From Rhizobacter sp. Root1238 (GTDB lineage: Bacteria; Pseudomonadota; Gammaproteobacteria; Burkholderiales; Burkholderiaceae_C): DNA of 64,000 bases. The first letter of the stretch is position 1; each line of letters opens with the position of its first letter. The translations under genes and the position numbers were made by a program. The stretch is taken from the NCBI RefSeq assembly GCF_001425825.1, contig NZ_LMDM01000048.1, positions 85,590 to 149,589 of the forward strand. The letters run 5' to 3'. Positions 43,952 to 52,664 of this stretch are shown one piece after another. The notes under the pieces are model-generated. The model had not been told where the DNA came from, did not search any database, and was given only the letters and a program-made list of their open reading frames with translations.

Positions 43952-46585
43952 ATGAAACAGGTCCCATCACGCGGGTCGGGCCGCGCCTTGGCTTCGCGCA
44001 TCGGGGGGGCGGCGTGCTTGCCGGCCCTGCTGCTCGCAGGCTGCGGCGGCAACGACGCTTCCGCCCCTTCTTCCGACACCAGCGGCAGCGCCTTCAAGGA
44101 GCAGTCGATGGCGGTCGCGGCCGGTCGGTACGCGTTGCAGAGCGTGTCGACCGGTCAGTGCATCGGCATCAATGGCGGCGGCAACGCCAGCGGCACGGCG
44201 CTGCAACTGCAGGCCTGCAGCAGCGTTGCGACCCAGCAGTTCGACCTGGCGCAGGTGACGACCGGCGTCTACAAGCTGACGGTCGCGGCGAGCGGCCTCG
44301 CAGTCGACGTGCAGAACGCGTCCGCCAGCGACGGCGCGCCGCTGCAGCAGTGGACCGACAACGGCACCAATGCGCAGCGCTTCCAGCTGACCGAGCCCGG
44401 CGCCGGCGTCGTCGCGCTGGTCAACGTCAACAGCGGCAAGTGCGTGCAGGCGGCCGATGCGGCCACCGTGCGCCAGTACGCCTGCGCCGCCGGCAGCGCG
44501 CCGCAGCAGTTCAAGCTGGTCGGCGGCAACGCGAACCCGCCCGACCCGGTCGGCCTGGTGCCGCTGTTCCCGCAGGGCACGCCGATCACCGAGCCGATCC
44601 AGACCGTCGAGGCCGACGGCACGCTGGTCACCTACATGGGCATGCGGCCGACCGAGCGCCACGCGCGCGAACGCGGCGAGGCCTGGGACGCGCCCGACCA
44701 GGGCCCGGGCCGCTACCTGACCTTTCCGTCGTTCTACTTCCAGAACCGCAGCTTCGGGCTGGTGATCCGCGACGAGGTGCCGGCCGGCCGCTCGAAGATC
44801 ACCTTCACGCTGCGCGTCAACGACGGCACCTTCGACGGCACCACCTTCAGCCTGTTCCGCAACGCCAGCGACCCGAACGTGCGCGACTACGGCTGGGCGC
44901 TGAACTACGGCTTCGGCAACCCGAAGTTCCTGAACCAGGACCACTACCCGCTGCCGATCTGCATCGCCGGGCAGCCGGATGCCGACTGCCAGTTCTCGGT
45001 CGACACCAACTGGCGCACCGACCCGCACAGCACGCTGAAGGTCGGCGACCCGGTCGAGCTCGCACCGGCCCCGCGGCTGAAGTACAACGCCGACGGCAGC
45101 GCGGTGATCGACGGCGGCGGCGCGCGCTACTACTCGTTCGAGCAGCTGTACGTGGCGGGCGTCGGGCTGCGGCCGTGGTACGGCATCGCGCCGAACCTCG
45201 ACTCCGCCGCGCTGCCCGCCGACACGCTGTCCGGCGGGCAGACCAGCCTGTCGTACAACTATTCCGAAGAGCCGATGCGCGTCTTCCAGCAGATGGCCAA
45301 CAACATCGGCATCCAGAACACCAGGCGCTTCGTCGAAGGGCGGCGCCTGTTCCACACCTCGTTCGTCGACGGCCGGCATTCGGAGCATCCGGAGAGCAAC
45401 CCGGTGTTCAGCGCGCATGCCGGGCAGCTGGGGCCACGCTACAACCAGGTCAGCTGCATCGCCTGCCATGCGATGAACGGGCGCACGACGGCCCCGGCCG
45501 CCGGCACGCCGTTCGCCGGCACGGTGCTGACCGGCAGCGCAGGCAGCGACGGCAAGCGCGTGCCCGATGCGACCTACGGGCTGAACGTGCTGCAGAAGGC
45601 CGGCGCCGCCGGCGCGGCGGACTACGGCGTCAACGTTCAGGCCTACACGACGACGGTGCGCACGCTGGCCGACGGCGAAAAGGTCGAGCTGCAGAAACCG
45701 GTGTATGCGTTCAAGGGCCCGGTGCCGGCGCAGTTCTCGGCGCGCCAGGCGCCGCAGGTGATCGGCGTCGGGCTGCTGGAGGCCTTGCCCGAGAGCACCG
45801 TGCTGGCGCTGGCCGACCCGGGCGATGCGAATGGCGACGGCATCCGTGGCGTCGCCAACCTGGTGATCGATCCGGAAACCGGGCAAACGCGGCTCGGCCG
45901 CTTCGGGTGGAAGGCCGCGAAGGCCAGCGTGCGCCACCAGGCCGCCGAGGCGCTGGTCAACGACATGGGCGTGGTGTCGCCGGTGTACCCGTCGCGCAGC
46001 TGCCAGCGCGCGGCCACCGACTGCCGCAGCAACCCGCAGGGCAGCGGCGTCAACGAGCAGGAGCTGCAGCGCGTCGTGCAGTACCTGGAGCTGCTGGCGG
46101 TGCCGGCCCAGCGCAGCCTGCGCAGCGCCTTCCCGGCGGGCGTGCGGGTGTCGCCGGAGCACGAGGTGAATCCGGCCCAGGTGGCGCGCGGCGCGCAGCT
46201 GTTCACGCAGGTCAACTGCGTCGGCTGCCACACGGCGACGCTGAAGACCGGCACGACCCACCCGTTCGCGGAGCTGCGCGACCAGACCATCCACCCGTAC
46301 ACCAACCTGCTGCTGCACGACATGGGCGCCGGGCTGGCGGACACGGTGGCCGAAGGCAAGGCGCAGCCGTCGATGTGGCGCACCGCGCCGCTGTGGGGCA
46401 TCGGCTCGCTGCCGTTCGTGCAAGGCGCGGCGCAGAACGTGCGCTACCTGCACGACGGCCGGGCCCGAACGCTGATGGAGGCGATCGGTTGGCACGGCGG
46501 AGAGGCCGACAACAGCCGCCAGCGCTTCGAGGCCTTGTCGAAGGACGACCGGGCGGCGGTGCTGGCCTTCCTCGCCACGCTGTAG
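43952..46585 (+). CDS. Secreted ricin-lectin / di-heme c-type oxidoreductase (DUF1111-like)
   Basis: 877 residues. A lipoprotein-type signal (LLLAGCGG) precedes an N-terminal ricin-type beta-trefoil (about 52-190, repeats such as YALQSVSTGQCIGING and VNVNSGKCVQAAD). The rest is a di-heme oxidoreductase of the DUF1111/MauG-related group with haem motifs C502-I-A-C505-H506 and C756-V-G-C759-H760 and the C-terminal MWRTAPLWGIGSLPFVQGA. It should sit on the periplasmic side or outer membrane; the electron partner and substrate are unknown. The lectin part suggests a carbohydrate or surface target. A LacI-type palindrome lies in its promoter region. Confidence 0.87.
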   Translation: MKQVPSRGSGRALASRIGGAACLPALLLAGCGGNDASAPSSDTSGSAFKEQSMAVAAGRYALQSVSTGQCIGINGGGNASGTALQLQACSSVATQQFDLAQVTTGVYKLTVAASGLAVDVQNASASDGAPLQQWTDNGTNAQRFQLTEPGAGVVALVNVNSGKCVQAADAATVRQYACAAGSAPQQFKLVGGNANPPDPVGLVPLFPQGTPITEPIQTVEADGTLVTYMGMRPTERHARERGEAWDAPDQGPGRYLTFPSFYFQNRSFGLVIRDEVPAGRSKITFTLRVNDGTFDGTTFSLFRNASDPNVRDYGWALNYGFGNPKFLNQDHYPLPICIAGQPDADCQFSVDTNWRTDPHSTLKVGDPVELAPAPRLKYNADGSAVIDGGGARYYSFEQLYVAGVGLRPWYGIAPNLDSAALPADTLSGGQTSLSYNYSEEPMRVFQQMANNIGIQNTRRFVEGRRLFHTSFVDGRHSEHPESNPVFSAHAGQLGPRYNQVSCIACHAMNGRTTAPAAGTPFAGTVLTGSAGSDGKRVPDATYGLNVLQKAGAAGAADYGVNVQAYTTTVRTLADGEKVELQKPVYAFKGPVPAQFSARQAPQVIGVGLLEALPESTVLALADPGDANGDGIRGVANLVIDPETGQTRLGRFGWKAAKASVRHQAAEALVNDMGVVSPVYPSRSCQRAATDCRSNPQGSGVNEQELQRVVQYLELLAVPAQRSLRSAFPAGVRVSPEHEVNPAQVARGAQLFTQVNCVGCHTATLKTGTTHPFAELRDQTIHPYTNLLLHDMGAGLADTVAEGKAQPSMWRTAPLWGIGSLPFVQGAAQNVRYLHDGRARTLMEAIGWHGGEADNSRQRFEALSKDDRAAVLAFLATL

Positions 46586-46671
46586 CGGCCCGGGGCTGTG
46601 CGAAGCCTCCTACAGGCGGTCGCGCCGGTGGACGATGGCACCGGCGCGGCGCCTGGGTACGCTCGACGGCG

Positions 46672-47619
46672 ATGGACACCGCCGCCCCGCTCCCCTCCCG
46701 CTGGCCAGGCCTGCGCGCCTGGTGGTCGCTCGTGAAGCAGGCCGGCAATGCGTGGATCGACGACTACGCGCCCAGCATGGGCGCGGCGCTGTCCTACTAC
46801 AGCATGTTCTCGCTGGCGCCGCTGCTGCTGATCGTGATCGCGATCGCCGGGCTGGTGTTCGGCGAGGACGCCGCGCGCGGCGAGGTGTTCGGCCAGATCC
46901 GCGGGCTGCTCGGCACCGAGTCGGCGCAGGCGGTCGAAGCGGTGCTGGCCAGCCTGCACAAGCCGGCCGAGGGCACCGCGTCGGCGGTGCTCGGCGTCGT
47001 CGTGCTGCTGGTCGGCGCCACCTCGGTGTTCGGCGAGCTGCAGGATGCGCTCGACCGCATCTGGCGGGCGCCGGCCCGCGTGCGCGCGAGCGGCTGGTGG
47101 AACCTGCTGCGCGCGCGGCTGCTGTCGTTCGGCATGATCCTCGGCATCGCGTTCCTGCTGATGATCTCGCTGGTGCTCAGCGCCGCGATCTCGGCGCTCG
47201 GCAAATGGTGGGGCGGCGCGTTCGGCAACTGGGCCACGCTCGCGCAGGGGGTGAACCTGGCGGTCGGCCTGCTGATGACGACCGGCGTGTTCGCGATGAT
47301 CTACAAGCTGATGCCGCGGGTGGACGTGCGCTGGCACGACGTGTGGCTGGGCGCGCTGCTGACGGCCGTGCTGTTCACCGTCGGCCGCTACCTGATCGGC
47401 GCCTACATCGGCCGCAGCGGCGTGGCCTCGGGCTTCGGCGCCGCCGGCTCGCTGATCGTGATCTTCGTGTGGGTCTACTACTCGGCGCAGATCTTCCTGA
47501 TGGGGGCCGAGCTGACCTGGGTCTATGCGCGCAGCTTCGGCTCGATGCGGCAGCTGCCGGCCCCGCCCGCGCCGACGACCTCGGGCACCGCGAGTGGAAT
47601 TCCTACAGCGGGTTCTTGA
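46672..47619 (+). CDS. YihY/UPF0761 family inner-membrane protein
   Basis: 315 residues with about six transmembrane helices; typical early motif DDYAPSMGAALSYYSMFSLAPLLLIVIAIAG and the later WHDVWLGALLTAVLFTVGRYLIGAYIGRSG. The family was once misnamed RNase BN; its function is unknown, and transport is often proposed. A Pro/Ala-rich cytoplasmic tail ends the protein. Confidence 0.88.
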   Translation: MDTAAPLPSRWPGLRAWWSLVKQAGNAWIDDYAPSMGAALSYYSMFSLAPLLLIVIAIAGLVFGEDAARGEVFGQIRGLLGTESAQAVEAVLASLHKPAEGTASAVLGVVVLLVGATSVFGELQDALDRIWRAPARVRASGWWNLLRARLLSFGMILGIAFLLMISLVLSAAISALGKWWGGAFGNWATLAQGVNLAVGLLMTTGVFAMIYKLMPRVDVRWHDVWLGALLTAVLFTVGRYLIGAYIGRSGVASGFGAAGSLIVIFVWVYYSAQIFLMGAELTWVYARSFGSMRQLPAPPAPTTSGTASGIPTAGS

Positions 47620-47683
47620 GCGCACCTACACCAGGGAGATCGGCTCGTCCTTACAGTCTCTCCATCGCCAGGGAGAAAACACC

Positions 47684-47968
47684 ATGCGTTCGCTGCACCT
47701 CGCCGACCTGTCGCACCGCTCGTTGCCGGTGGCCCGCAAGCTGCTCCCCGGCGTCGGCGTGGCCGTGCCGGTGGCGGTGGCGCTCGCGGCGCTGGCGATC
47801 GGCCTGCCGGTGACCGAGCGGGCCGACCGCAATGCGTTCGCCGCCGACATCCTGCTGATGGCGGCCGCGGTGCCGGCGGCAGCGGCGAGCGCGGTGCCGG
47901 TCATCAAGCGCGAGGTCAGCCGGGCGCGGGGCCTCGGGCCGTCGCTGGAGTCGCCATCCGGGCGATGA
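47684..47968 (+). CDS. Small membrane hypothetical protein
   Basis: 94 residues with two hydrophobic segments (GVAVPVAVALAALAIGLPV and DILLMAAAVPAAAASAVPV). It starts at MRSLHLADLSHRS behind a GGGAG ribosome-binding site. Its last 53 bases overlap the 3' end of the convergent LysR gene, so the extreme C-terminus may be fortuitous. Family not recognised. Confidence 0.5.
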   Translation: MRSLHLADLSHRSLPVARKLLPGVGVAVPVAVALAALAIGLPVTERADRNAFAADILLMAAAVPAAAASAVPVIKREVSRARGLGPSLESPSGR

Positions 47969-48836
47969 CCCAGTCGACGAACACTCGCACCCGCGGCGAC
48001 AGCTGCCGGCTGTGCGGGTACAGCAAGGACACCGGCATCGGCGCCGGACACCACGCCGCCAGCACCTCCTGCAAACGCCCGTCGGCCAGTTCGGCCTGCA
48101 CGCGGTAGCGCGGCACCTGGACCAGGCCCTGGCCGGCCAGGCAGCAGGCCAGATAGGCATCGGCATGGCGCACTGACACGCTGCCCTTCATCGACACCGC
48201 TTGCGGCTGGCCGTCGACGATGAAATCGAACGGGACGCGCCGGCCGGTCGCACTCGACACGAAGTTCACCGCCCGATGCTGCGGCAGGTCCGCCAGCGAG
48301 TCCGGCACGCCGTGCTTCGCGAGGTAGGCCGGGCTCGCGCAGGTGAGCTGCGGGTTGTCGGCCACATGCCGCTGCACCATCGACGAATCGCGCGGGCTGC
48401 CGGCGCGCAGCACGCAATCCACACCCTCGCGCACCAGGTCGACCAGCCGGTCGCCCATGCCGACCTCCAGTTCGATGTCGGGGTAGCGGGTGCAGAACTC
48501 GCCGAGGTGCGGCAACAGGAAGTGGCGCGCGAGCGTTTCCTGCAGGTCGACGCGCAGCTTGCCCTTCGGGCTGGCCAGCGACTGGCCGAAGGCCGACTCG
48601 GTCTCGTCCAGGTCGGCCAGCAGCCGCACGCAGCGCTGGTGGTAGGCCTCGCCGTCGGGCGTCGGCTTCACCTGGCGGGTCGTGCGCTGCAGCAGCCGGG
48701 TGCCCAGGCGCTTCTCCAGCGCCTGGATCGCATGCGTCGCGGTCGCGCGCGGCAGTTCGAGGTCTTCGGCGCCCTTCGTGAAGCTGCCCAGCTCGACGAT
48801 GCGCACGAACAGCTGCATGGTCTGGAAACGGTCCAT
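47916..48836 (-). CDS. LysR-type transcriptional regulator
   Basis: 306 residues. The HTH is MDRFQTMQLFVRIVELGSFTKGAEDLELPRATATHAIQALEKRLG, typical of the CrgA/DsdC-like branch. The effector domain covers 90-300. It is divergent from a short-chain dehydrogenase gene (117 bp apart), the classical arrangement for a LysR target. An inverted repeat lies between them. Confidence 0.88.
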   Translation of the reverse strand: MDRFQTMQLFVRIVELGSFTKGAEDLELPRATATHAIQALEKRLGTRLLQRTTRQVKPTPDGEAYHQRCVRLLADLDETESAFGQSLASPKGKLRVDLQETLARHFLLPHLGEFCTRYPDIELEVGMGDRLVDLVREGVDCVLRAGSPRDSSMVQRHVADNPQLTCASPAYLAKHGVPDSLADLPQHRAVNFVSSATGRRVPFDFIVDGQPQAVSMKGSVSVRHADAYLACCLAGQGLVQVPRYRVQAELADGRLQEVLAAWCPAPMPVSLLYPHSRQLSPRVRVFVDWVIARMATPATARGPAPG

Positions 48837-48875
48837 CCGGTGTTCCCTGGTTGTTGTTTTTGGTTGAACAGTGAT

Positions 48876-48888
48876 GGCAATTCTTGCC
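48876..48888. promoter_or_regulatory. Candidate LysR operator
   Basis: GGCAA-TTC-TTGCC forms a perfect dyad, extending imperfectly to ATGG...CCAT, in the intergenic space between the divergent LysR and SDR genes. It lies 40 bp from the regulator start and 66 bp from the SDR start. A LysR recognition site is plausible here. Confidence 0.4.
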
Positions 48889-48953
48889 CATTTATTGATT
48901 TCCATCGAGCAACCAGACTTCCGTCCATCGCAACTCACTCCCAGGAGCTCACC

Positions 48954-49691
48954 ATGACCCAGCCAGTCGCCATCGTCACCGGCGCATCCCGCGGCATCGG
49001 CGCCACGGTCGCCCGCCGCCTCGCGGCCGACGGCTTCGCCGTCATCGTCAACTACGCCGGCAACGCCGCTGCGGCCGCCGAGGTGGTCGCTGAAATCGCC
49101 GCGGCCGGCGGCCAGGCCACCGCGGTGCAGGCCGACGTGGCCGACCCGGCCGCCGCCCGCACGCTGTTCGACGAGGCGGTGCGCGCCTACGGCCGCGTCG
49201 ACGTGCTCGTCAACAACGCCGGCGTGATGCCGACGAACATGCCGGCGCTCGTCGACACCGACGACGCGACCTTCGACCGCCTGTTCCACATCAACGTCAA
49301 GGGCAGCTTCAACACGATGCGCGAAGCCGTGAAGCGCCTGCAGGCGGGCGGGCGCATCGTCAACTTCTCGAGCAGCGTGGTCGGGCTCGCGACGCCGGGC
49401 TACGCGGCCTATGCGGCCGGCAAGTCGGCGATCGAGACGATGACCCACATCCTCGCGAAGGAGCTGCGGGGTCGCCAGATCACCGTCAACGCCGTCGCGC
49501 CGGGACCGACCGCGACCGACCTGTTCCTGAACGGCAAGAGCCCCGAGGTGATCGAGCGCCTGGCCCAGGCCGCGCCGCTGGAGCGGCTGGGCACGCCGCA
49601 GGACATCGCGGGCGTCGTGGCCTTCCTCGCCGGTCCCGACAGCGCGTGGGTCAACGGCCAGACCCTGCGCGCCAACGGCGGGGTGGTGTGA
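48954..49691 (+). CDS. Short-chain dehydrogenase/reductase (SDR)
   Basis: 245 residues. The cofactor motif TGASRGIG (residues about 9-16), NNAGV, and the catalytic YAAGK (Tyr-x-x-x-Lys) with its upstream Ser (FSSSVV) are all present. The C-terminal INGxT-like WVNGQTLRANGGVV is typical of FabG-like enzymes. The substrate is unknown; a dedicated LysR regulator is divergently transcribed. A Burkholderiales intergenic repeat begins at its stop. Confidence 0.88.
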   Translation: MTQPVAIVTGASRGIGATVARRLAADGFAVIVNYAGNAAAAAEVVAEIAAAGGQATAVQADVADPAAARTLFDEAVRAYGRVDVLVNNAGVMPTNMPALVDTDDATFDRLFHINVKGSFNTMREAVKRLQAGGRIVNFSSSVVGLATPGYAAYAAGKSAIETMTHILAKELRGRQITVNAVAPGPTATDLFLNGKSPEVIERLAQAAPLERLGTPQDIAGVVAFLAGPDSAWVNGQTLRANGGVV

Positions 49692-49765
49692 CCCACCCCC
49701 GAGGCGCTGCGCGCCTCCCCCTCAAGGGGGCGCCGCCAGTGGCCCGGCGAAGCCGGTTCCACGGC
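49692..49765. repeat. Intergenic double-hairpin repeat
   Basis: Two perfect stems, GAGGCGC-TGC-GCGCCTC (49701-49717) and CCCCC-TCAA-GGGGG (49717-49730), then GCCAGTGGCCCGGCGAAGCC. I recognise this string as a dispersed intergenic element of Burkholderiales/Comamonadaceae genomes. It lies between two SDR genes and could act as a terminator or attenuator. Confidence 0.65.
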
Positions 49766-49803
49766 GTCCGCTTGATCACTTCCTTCCAACTCGGAGAGCT
49801 TTC

Positions 49804-50703
49804 ATGAAAAAGATCATCGTCATCACCGGTGCGTCGAGCGGTTTCGGCGCCCTCTCCGCGCGTGCGCTGGCCGACGCCGGCCACACCGTCTACGCCGGCA
49901 TGCGGGCCATCGCGACGCGCAATGCGAAGGCGGCACAGGACGCCGCACGCTACGCGACGGAGCGCCGCGTCGACCTGCGCAGCATCGAGCTCGACGTCGG
50001 CTCGCAGGCGTCGGTCGATGCGGCGGTGGCCCGCATCGTCGACACCCACCAGCGGCTCGACGTCATCGTGCACAACGCCGGCCACCTGGTGACCGGCCCG
50101 GCCGAGGCCTTCACGCCGGAGCAGATCGCCCAGGTCTTCGACGTCAACACGCTGGGGACGCAGCGCCTGAACCGCGCCGCGCTGCCGCAGCTGCGCCGCC
50201 AGCGGCACGGGCTGGTCGTGTGGGTGTCGAGCTCCAGCGTCAAGGGCGGCACGCCGCCCTTCCTCGGGCCGTACTTCGCGGCCAAGGCGGCGATGGATGC
50301 CCTGGCAGTCAGCTACGCCGGCGAACTGGCGCGCTTCGGCGTCGAGACCAGCATCGTCGTGCCCGGCGCCTTCACGTCGGGCACCAACCACTTCGCGCAC
50401 GCCACGCACGCGGCCGACGCCGACGTGGCCCAGGCCTACGACGCGCTGTACGCCGGGTTGCCCGAGCAGGTCGGCGAGGCGCTCGCGAAACTGGAACCGG
50501 CCGATGCCGACGTGGCCGATGTCGCACGGGCGATCGTCGCCGCCGTCGACGCGCCGTACGGCCAGCGGCCGTACCGCTTGCACGTCGATCCGAGCGACGA
50601 CGGCTCGGGGATCGTCAGCGCGGTGGCCGACCGGATGCGCGTGCAGTTGTTCGAACGCGCCGGGCTGTCGGACCTGCTGAAGGTCGTGCCGACGGTCGCT
50701 TGA
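49804..50703 (+). CDS. Short-chain dehydrogenase/reductase (SDR)
   Basis: 299 residues, longer than the SDR before it. The cofactor motif is TGASSGFG at the N-terminus, and the catalytic Tyr and Lys are in YFAAK, with the Ser in VSSSS. The C-terminal extra 50 residues resemble SDRs acting on larger hydrophobic substrates. GGAG precedes the ATG. It may belong to the same transcript as the first SDR gene. Confidence 0.87.
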   Translation: MKKIIVITGASSGFGALSARALADAGHTVYAGMRAIATRNAKAAQDAARYATERRVDLRSIELDVGSQASVDAAVARIVDTHQRLDVIVHNAGHLVTGPAEAFTPEQIAQVFDVNTLGTQRLNRAALPQLRRQRHGLVVWVSSSSVKGGTPPFLGPYFAAKAAMDALAVSYAGELARFGVETSIVVPGAFTSGTNHFAHATHAADADVAQAYDALYAGLPEQVGEALAKLEPADADVADVARAIVAAVDAPYGQRPYRLHVDPSDDGSGIVSAVADRMRVQLFERAGLSDLLKVVPTVA

Positions 50704-50844
50704 ACCGTCGTGCAGGGCCATCTCGCAGGCCGCCGTCACCATCTTCATTTGCGATGGCGACCTCCGCATTCGCTGCACATTCGCGGCAGCCAATGGCCGG
50801 GGTTCCACCGGATCCACCGGTGGACGGCAACCACGGACACAGGC

Positions 50845-51432
50845 ATGACGACGAAGGGATCGAACGAAGAACATGACGCGTCGCAGGCACCGCCGGCGCA
50901 GCTGCTGCTCGCGCTGCGAGACGCCTGCGCGCTGTGCAGCGACGACGCGCAGTTCGCCGCGATGGTGCGGCAGCAGCTGCAGCCGGTGCTGCCGCACGGC
51001 TCGCTGGTCGCAGCGATCGTGCGCATCGGGCCGCAGCAGCTTCGGCTGGTGCATGCGATCGGCGTCGACCACCCGGCCGCCGCGATGGCGAAGCTGCCGC
51101 GGCAGCTCGACCTGGACGACCGGCCGGCACTGAAACGCTGGCTCGACACCCGCGAGCCGCAGATGCTGAAGATGCCCTGCGATGCCGAGCGGGTGTCGGC
51201 GCTGGAGCGCCGCGAAATCGATGCGCTGGGCATCCGCCGGCTCGCGCTGCACGGCCGCATCGACCTCGGCGGCATCGTCGGCAGCTGCTTCAGCTTCTGC
51301 CACCTGAACGAAGACATCAGCCCCTCGCAGACGCTGGAGATCCTGCGCCTGGTGATCCCGCCGCTGCACGAGGGGCTGATGCACGCATGGCGGCACGAGC
51401 GGCAGGTGCTGCGCCGCCCGCTGGCACGCTGA
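50845..51432 (+). CDS. GAF-like sensory protein without DNA-binding domain
   Basis: 195 residues. The region about 25-180 resembles the N-terminal GAF-like sensor of certain LuxR-family regulators: LPHGSLVAAIVRIGPQQLRLVHAIGVD and EILRLVIPPLHEGLMHAWRHE. In those proteins a LuxR HTH follows the last helix directly; here the protein ends at VLRRPLAR and no HTH is encoded in any frame downstream that I can see. It is either a stand-alone sensor or a shortened regulator. Confidence 0.6.
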   Translation: MTTKGSNEEHDASQAPPAQLLLALRDACALCSDDAQFAAMVRQQLQPVLPHGSLVAAIVRIGPQQLRLVHAIGVDHPAAAMAKLPRQLDLDDRPALKRWLDTREPQMLKMPCDAERVSALERREIDALGIRRLALHGRIDLGGIVGSCFSFCHLNEDISPSQTLEILRLVIPPLHEGLMHAWRHERQVLRRPLAR

Positions 51433-51468
51433 CCGGCCGACCGACGCGGTTCGAGGCGTCGCGTCAGC

Positions 51469-52596
51469 TCAGCGCAAGCGCTCCAGCGCGTTCGCCAGCT
51501 GCTGCACCGTGCGGTCGACACGCCCCAGCTTGTCGAGCCCGAACAGGCCGATGCGCCAGCTGCGGAAATCCGCCGGCTCGTCGCATTGCAGCGGCACGCC
51601 GGCGGCGGTCTGCAGGCCGAGCCCGGCGAACTTGCGGGCCGACTGGATCTCGGGGTCGTCGGTGTAGCTGACCACCACGCCCGGTGCCTCGAAGCCGGTC
51701 GCCGCGACGCTCTTGAAGCCCTTCTGCGCCAGCAGCGTGCGCACCTTGGTGCCGAGAAGCTGCTGCGCGTTGCGCGCCGCGTCGAAGCCGAAGCGGTTCG
51801 TTTCCTGCATGACCTCCCAGGTCTTCGTCAGTGCATCGGTCGGCATCGTCGTGTGGTAGCCGAACGCGCCGGCCTCGTAGGTCTCGGCGATCTGCAGCCA
51901 CTTGCGCAGGTCGCACGCGAAGCTGGTGCTCTGCGTCTGCGCCATGCGGTCGCGCGCGGCCGCGCTCAGCATCACGAAGGCGCTGCCCGGCGAGCCGCTC
52001 CAGCCCTTCTGCGGCGCGCTGATCAGGATGTCGACGCCGGTGGCCTGCATGTCGACCCACATCGCACCCGACGCGATGCAGTCGAGCACGAACAGCCCGC
52101 CGACCGCATGCACCGCATCGGCCACCGCCTTCAGGTAGTTGTCGGGCAGGATGATCCCGGACGCGGTCTCGACGTGCGCCGCGAACACCAGCGCCGGCGA
52201 TTCGCGCTGGATCGTCTGCACCACCTCGTCGATCGGTGGCGGCGCGTACGGCGCCTGGTAGCCCGAGCCGGTGGGGCGTGCCTTCAGCACGGTGGCGGCC
52301 GACGGGATCGAGCCCATCTCGAAGATCTGCGTCCAGCGGTAGCTGAACCAGCCGTTGCGGATCACCAGCACGCGCTGGCCGGTCGCGAACTGCCGGGCCA
52401 CCGCCTCCATGCCGAAGGTCCCGCTGCCGGGCATCACGATCGCCGTCGGCGCGTGGTAGGTGCGCTTCAGCGTGTCGGTGATCCCGCGCAGCACGCCCTG
52501 GAACTTCTTCGACATGTGGTTCAGCGCGCGGTCGGTGTAGACGACCGAGAACTCGAGCAGGCCGTCGGGATCGACCTGGGGAAGCAGTCCGGGCAT
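51469..52596 (-). CDS. Class V aminotransferase (alanine-glyoxylate/serine-pyruvate type)
   Basis: 375 residues, PLP fold type I. It shows VVYTDRALNHMSKKFQ, IVMPGSGTFGMEAVARQ, LDCIASGAMWVDMQATGVDI (Asp to the PLP nitrogen) and the lysine in ISAPQKGWSGSPG. It would exchange amino groups between alanine or serine and glyoxylate or pyruvate. I chose MPGLLPQ (GGAG 6 bp upstream); an ATG 15 bp earlier is possible. It is divergent from the ChaN-like gene (68 bp apart). Confidence 0.88.
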   Translation of the reverse strand: MPGLLPQVDPDGLLEFSVVYTDRALNHMSKKFQGVLRGITDTLKRTYHAPTAIVMPGSGTFGMEAVARQFATGQRVLVIRNGWFSYRWTQIFEMGSIPSAATVLKARPTGSGYQAPYAPPPIDEVVQTIQRESPALVFAAHVETASGIILPDNYLKAVADAVHAVGGLFVLDCIASGAMWVDMQATGVDILISAPQKGWSGSPGSAFVMLSAAARDRMAQTQSTSFACDLRKWLQIAETYEAGAFGYHTTMPTDALTKTWEVMQETNRFGFDAARNAQQLLGTKVRTLLAQKGFKSVAATGFEAPGVVVSYTDDPEIQSARKFAGLGLQTAAGVPLQCDEPADFRSWRIGLFGLDKLGRVDRTVQQLANALERLR

Positions 52597-52664
52597 GGGA
52601 GTCTCCGTCAAGGTGTTGTGGGGCGCAGCGTAGCACCGGTCGGATCCCTGCCATCATCGCGCGC

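Noticed and set aside
43967-46495. 842-residue minus-strand frame
   Set aside because: Antisense to the lectin/di-heme gene, which has clear signal, lectin and haem motifs.
44014-46671. Long N-terminal extension of the YihY-like frame (in-frame from 44014)
   Set aside because: Arg/Gly/Ala-rich out-of-frame reading of the di-heme gene; YihY proteins start at the Met at 46672.
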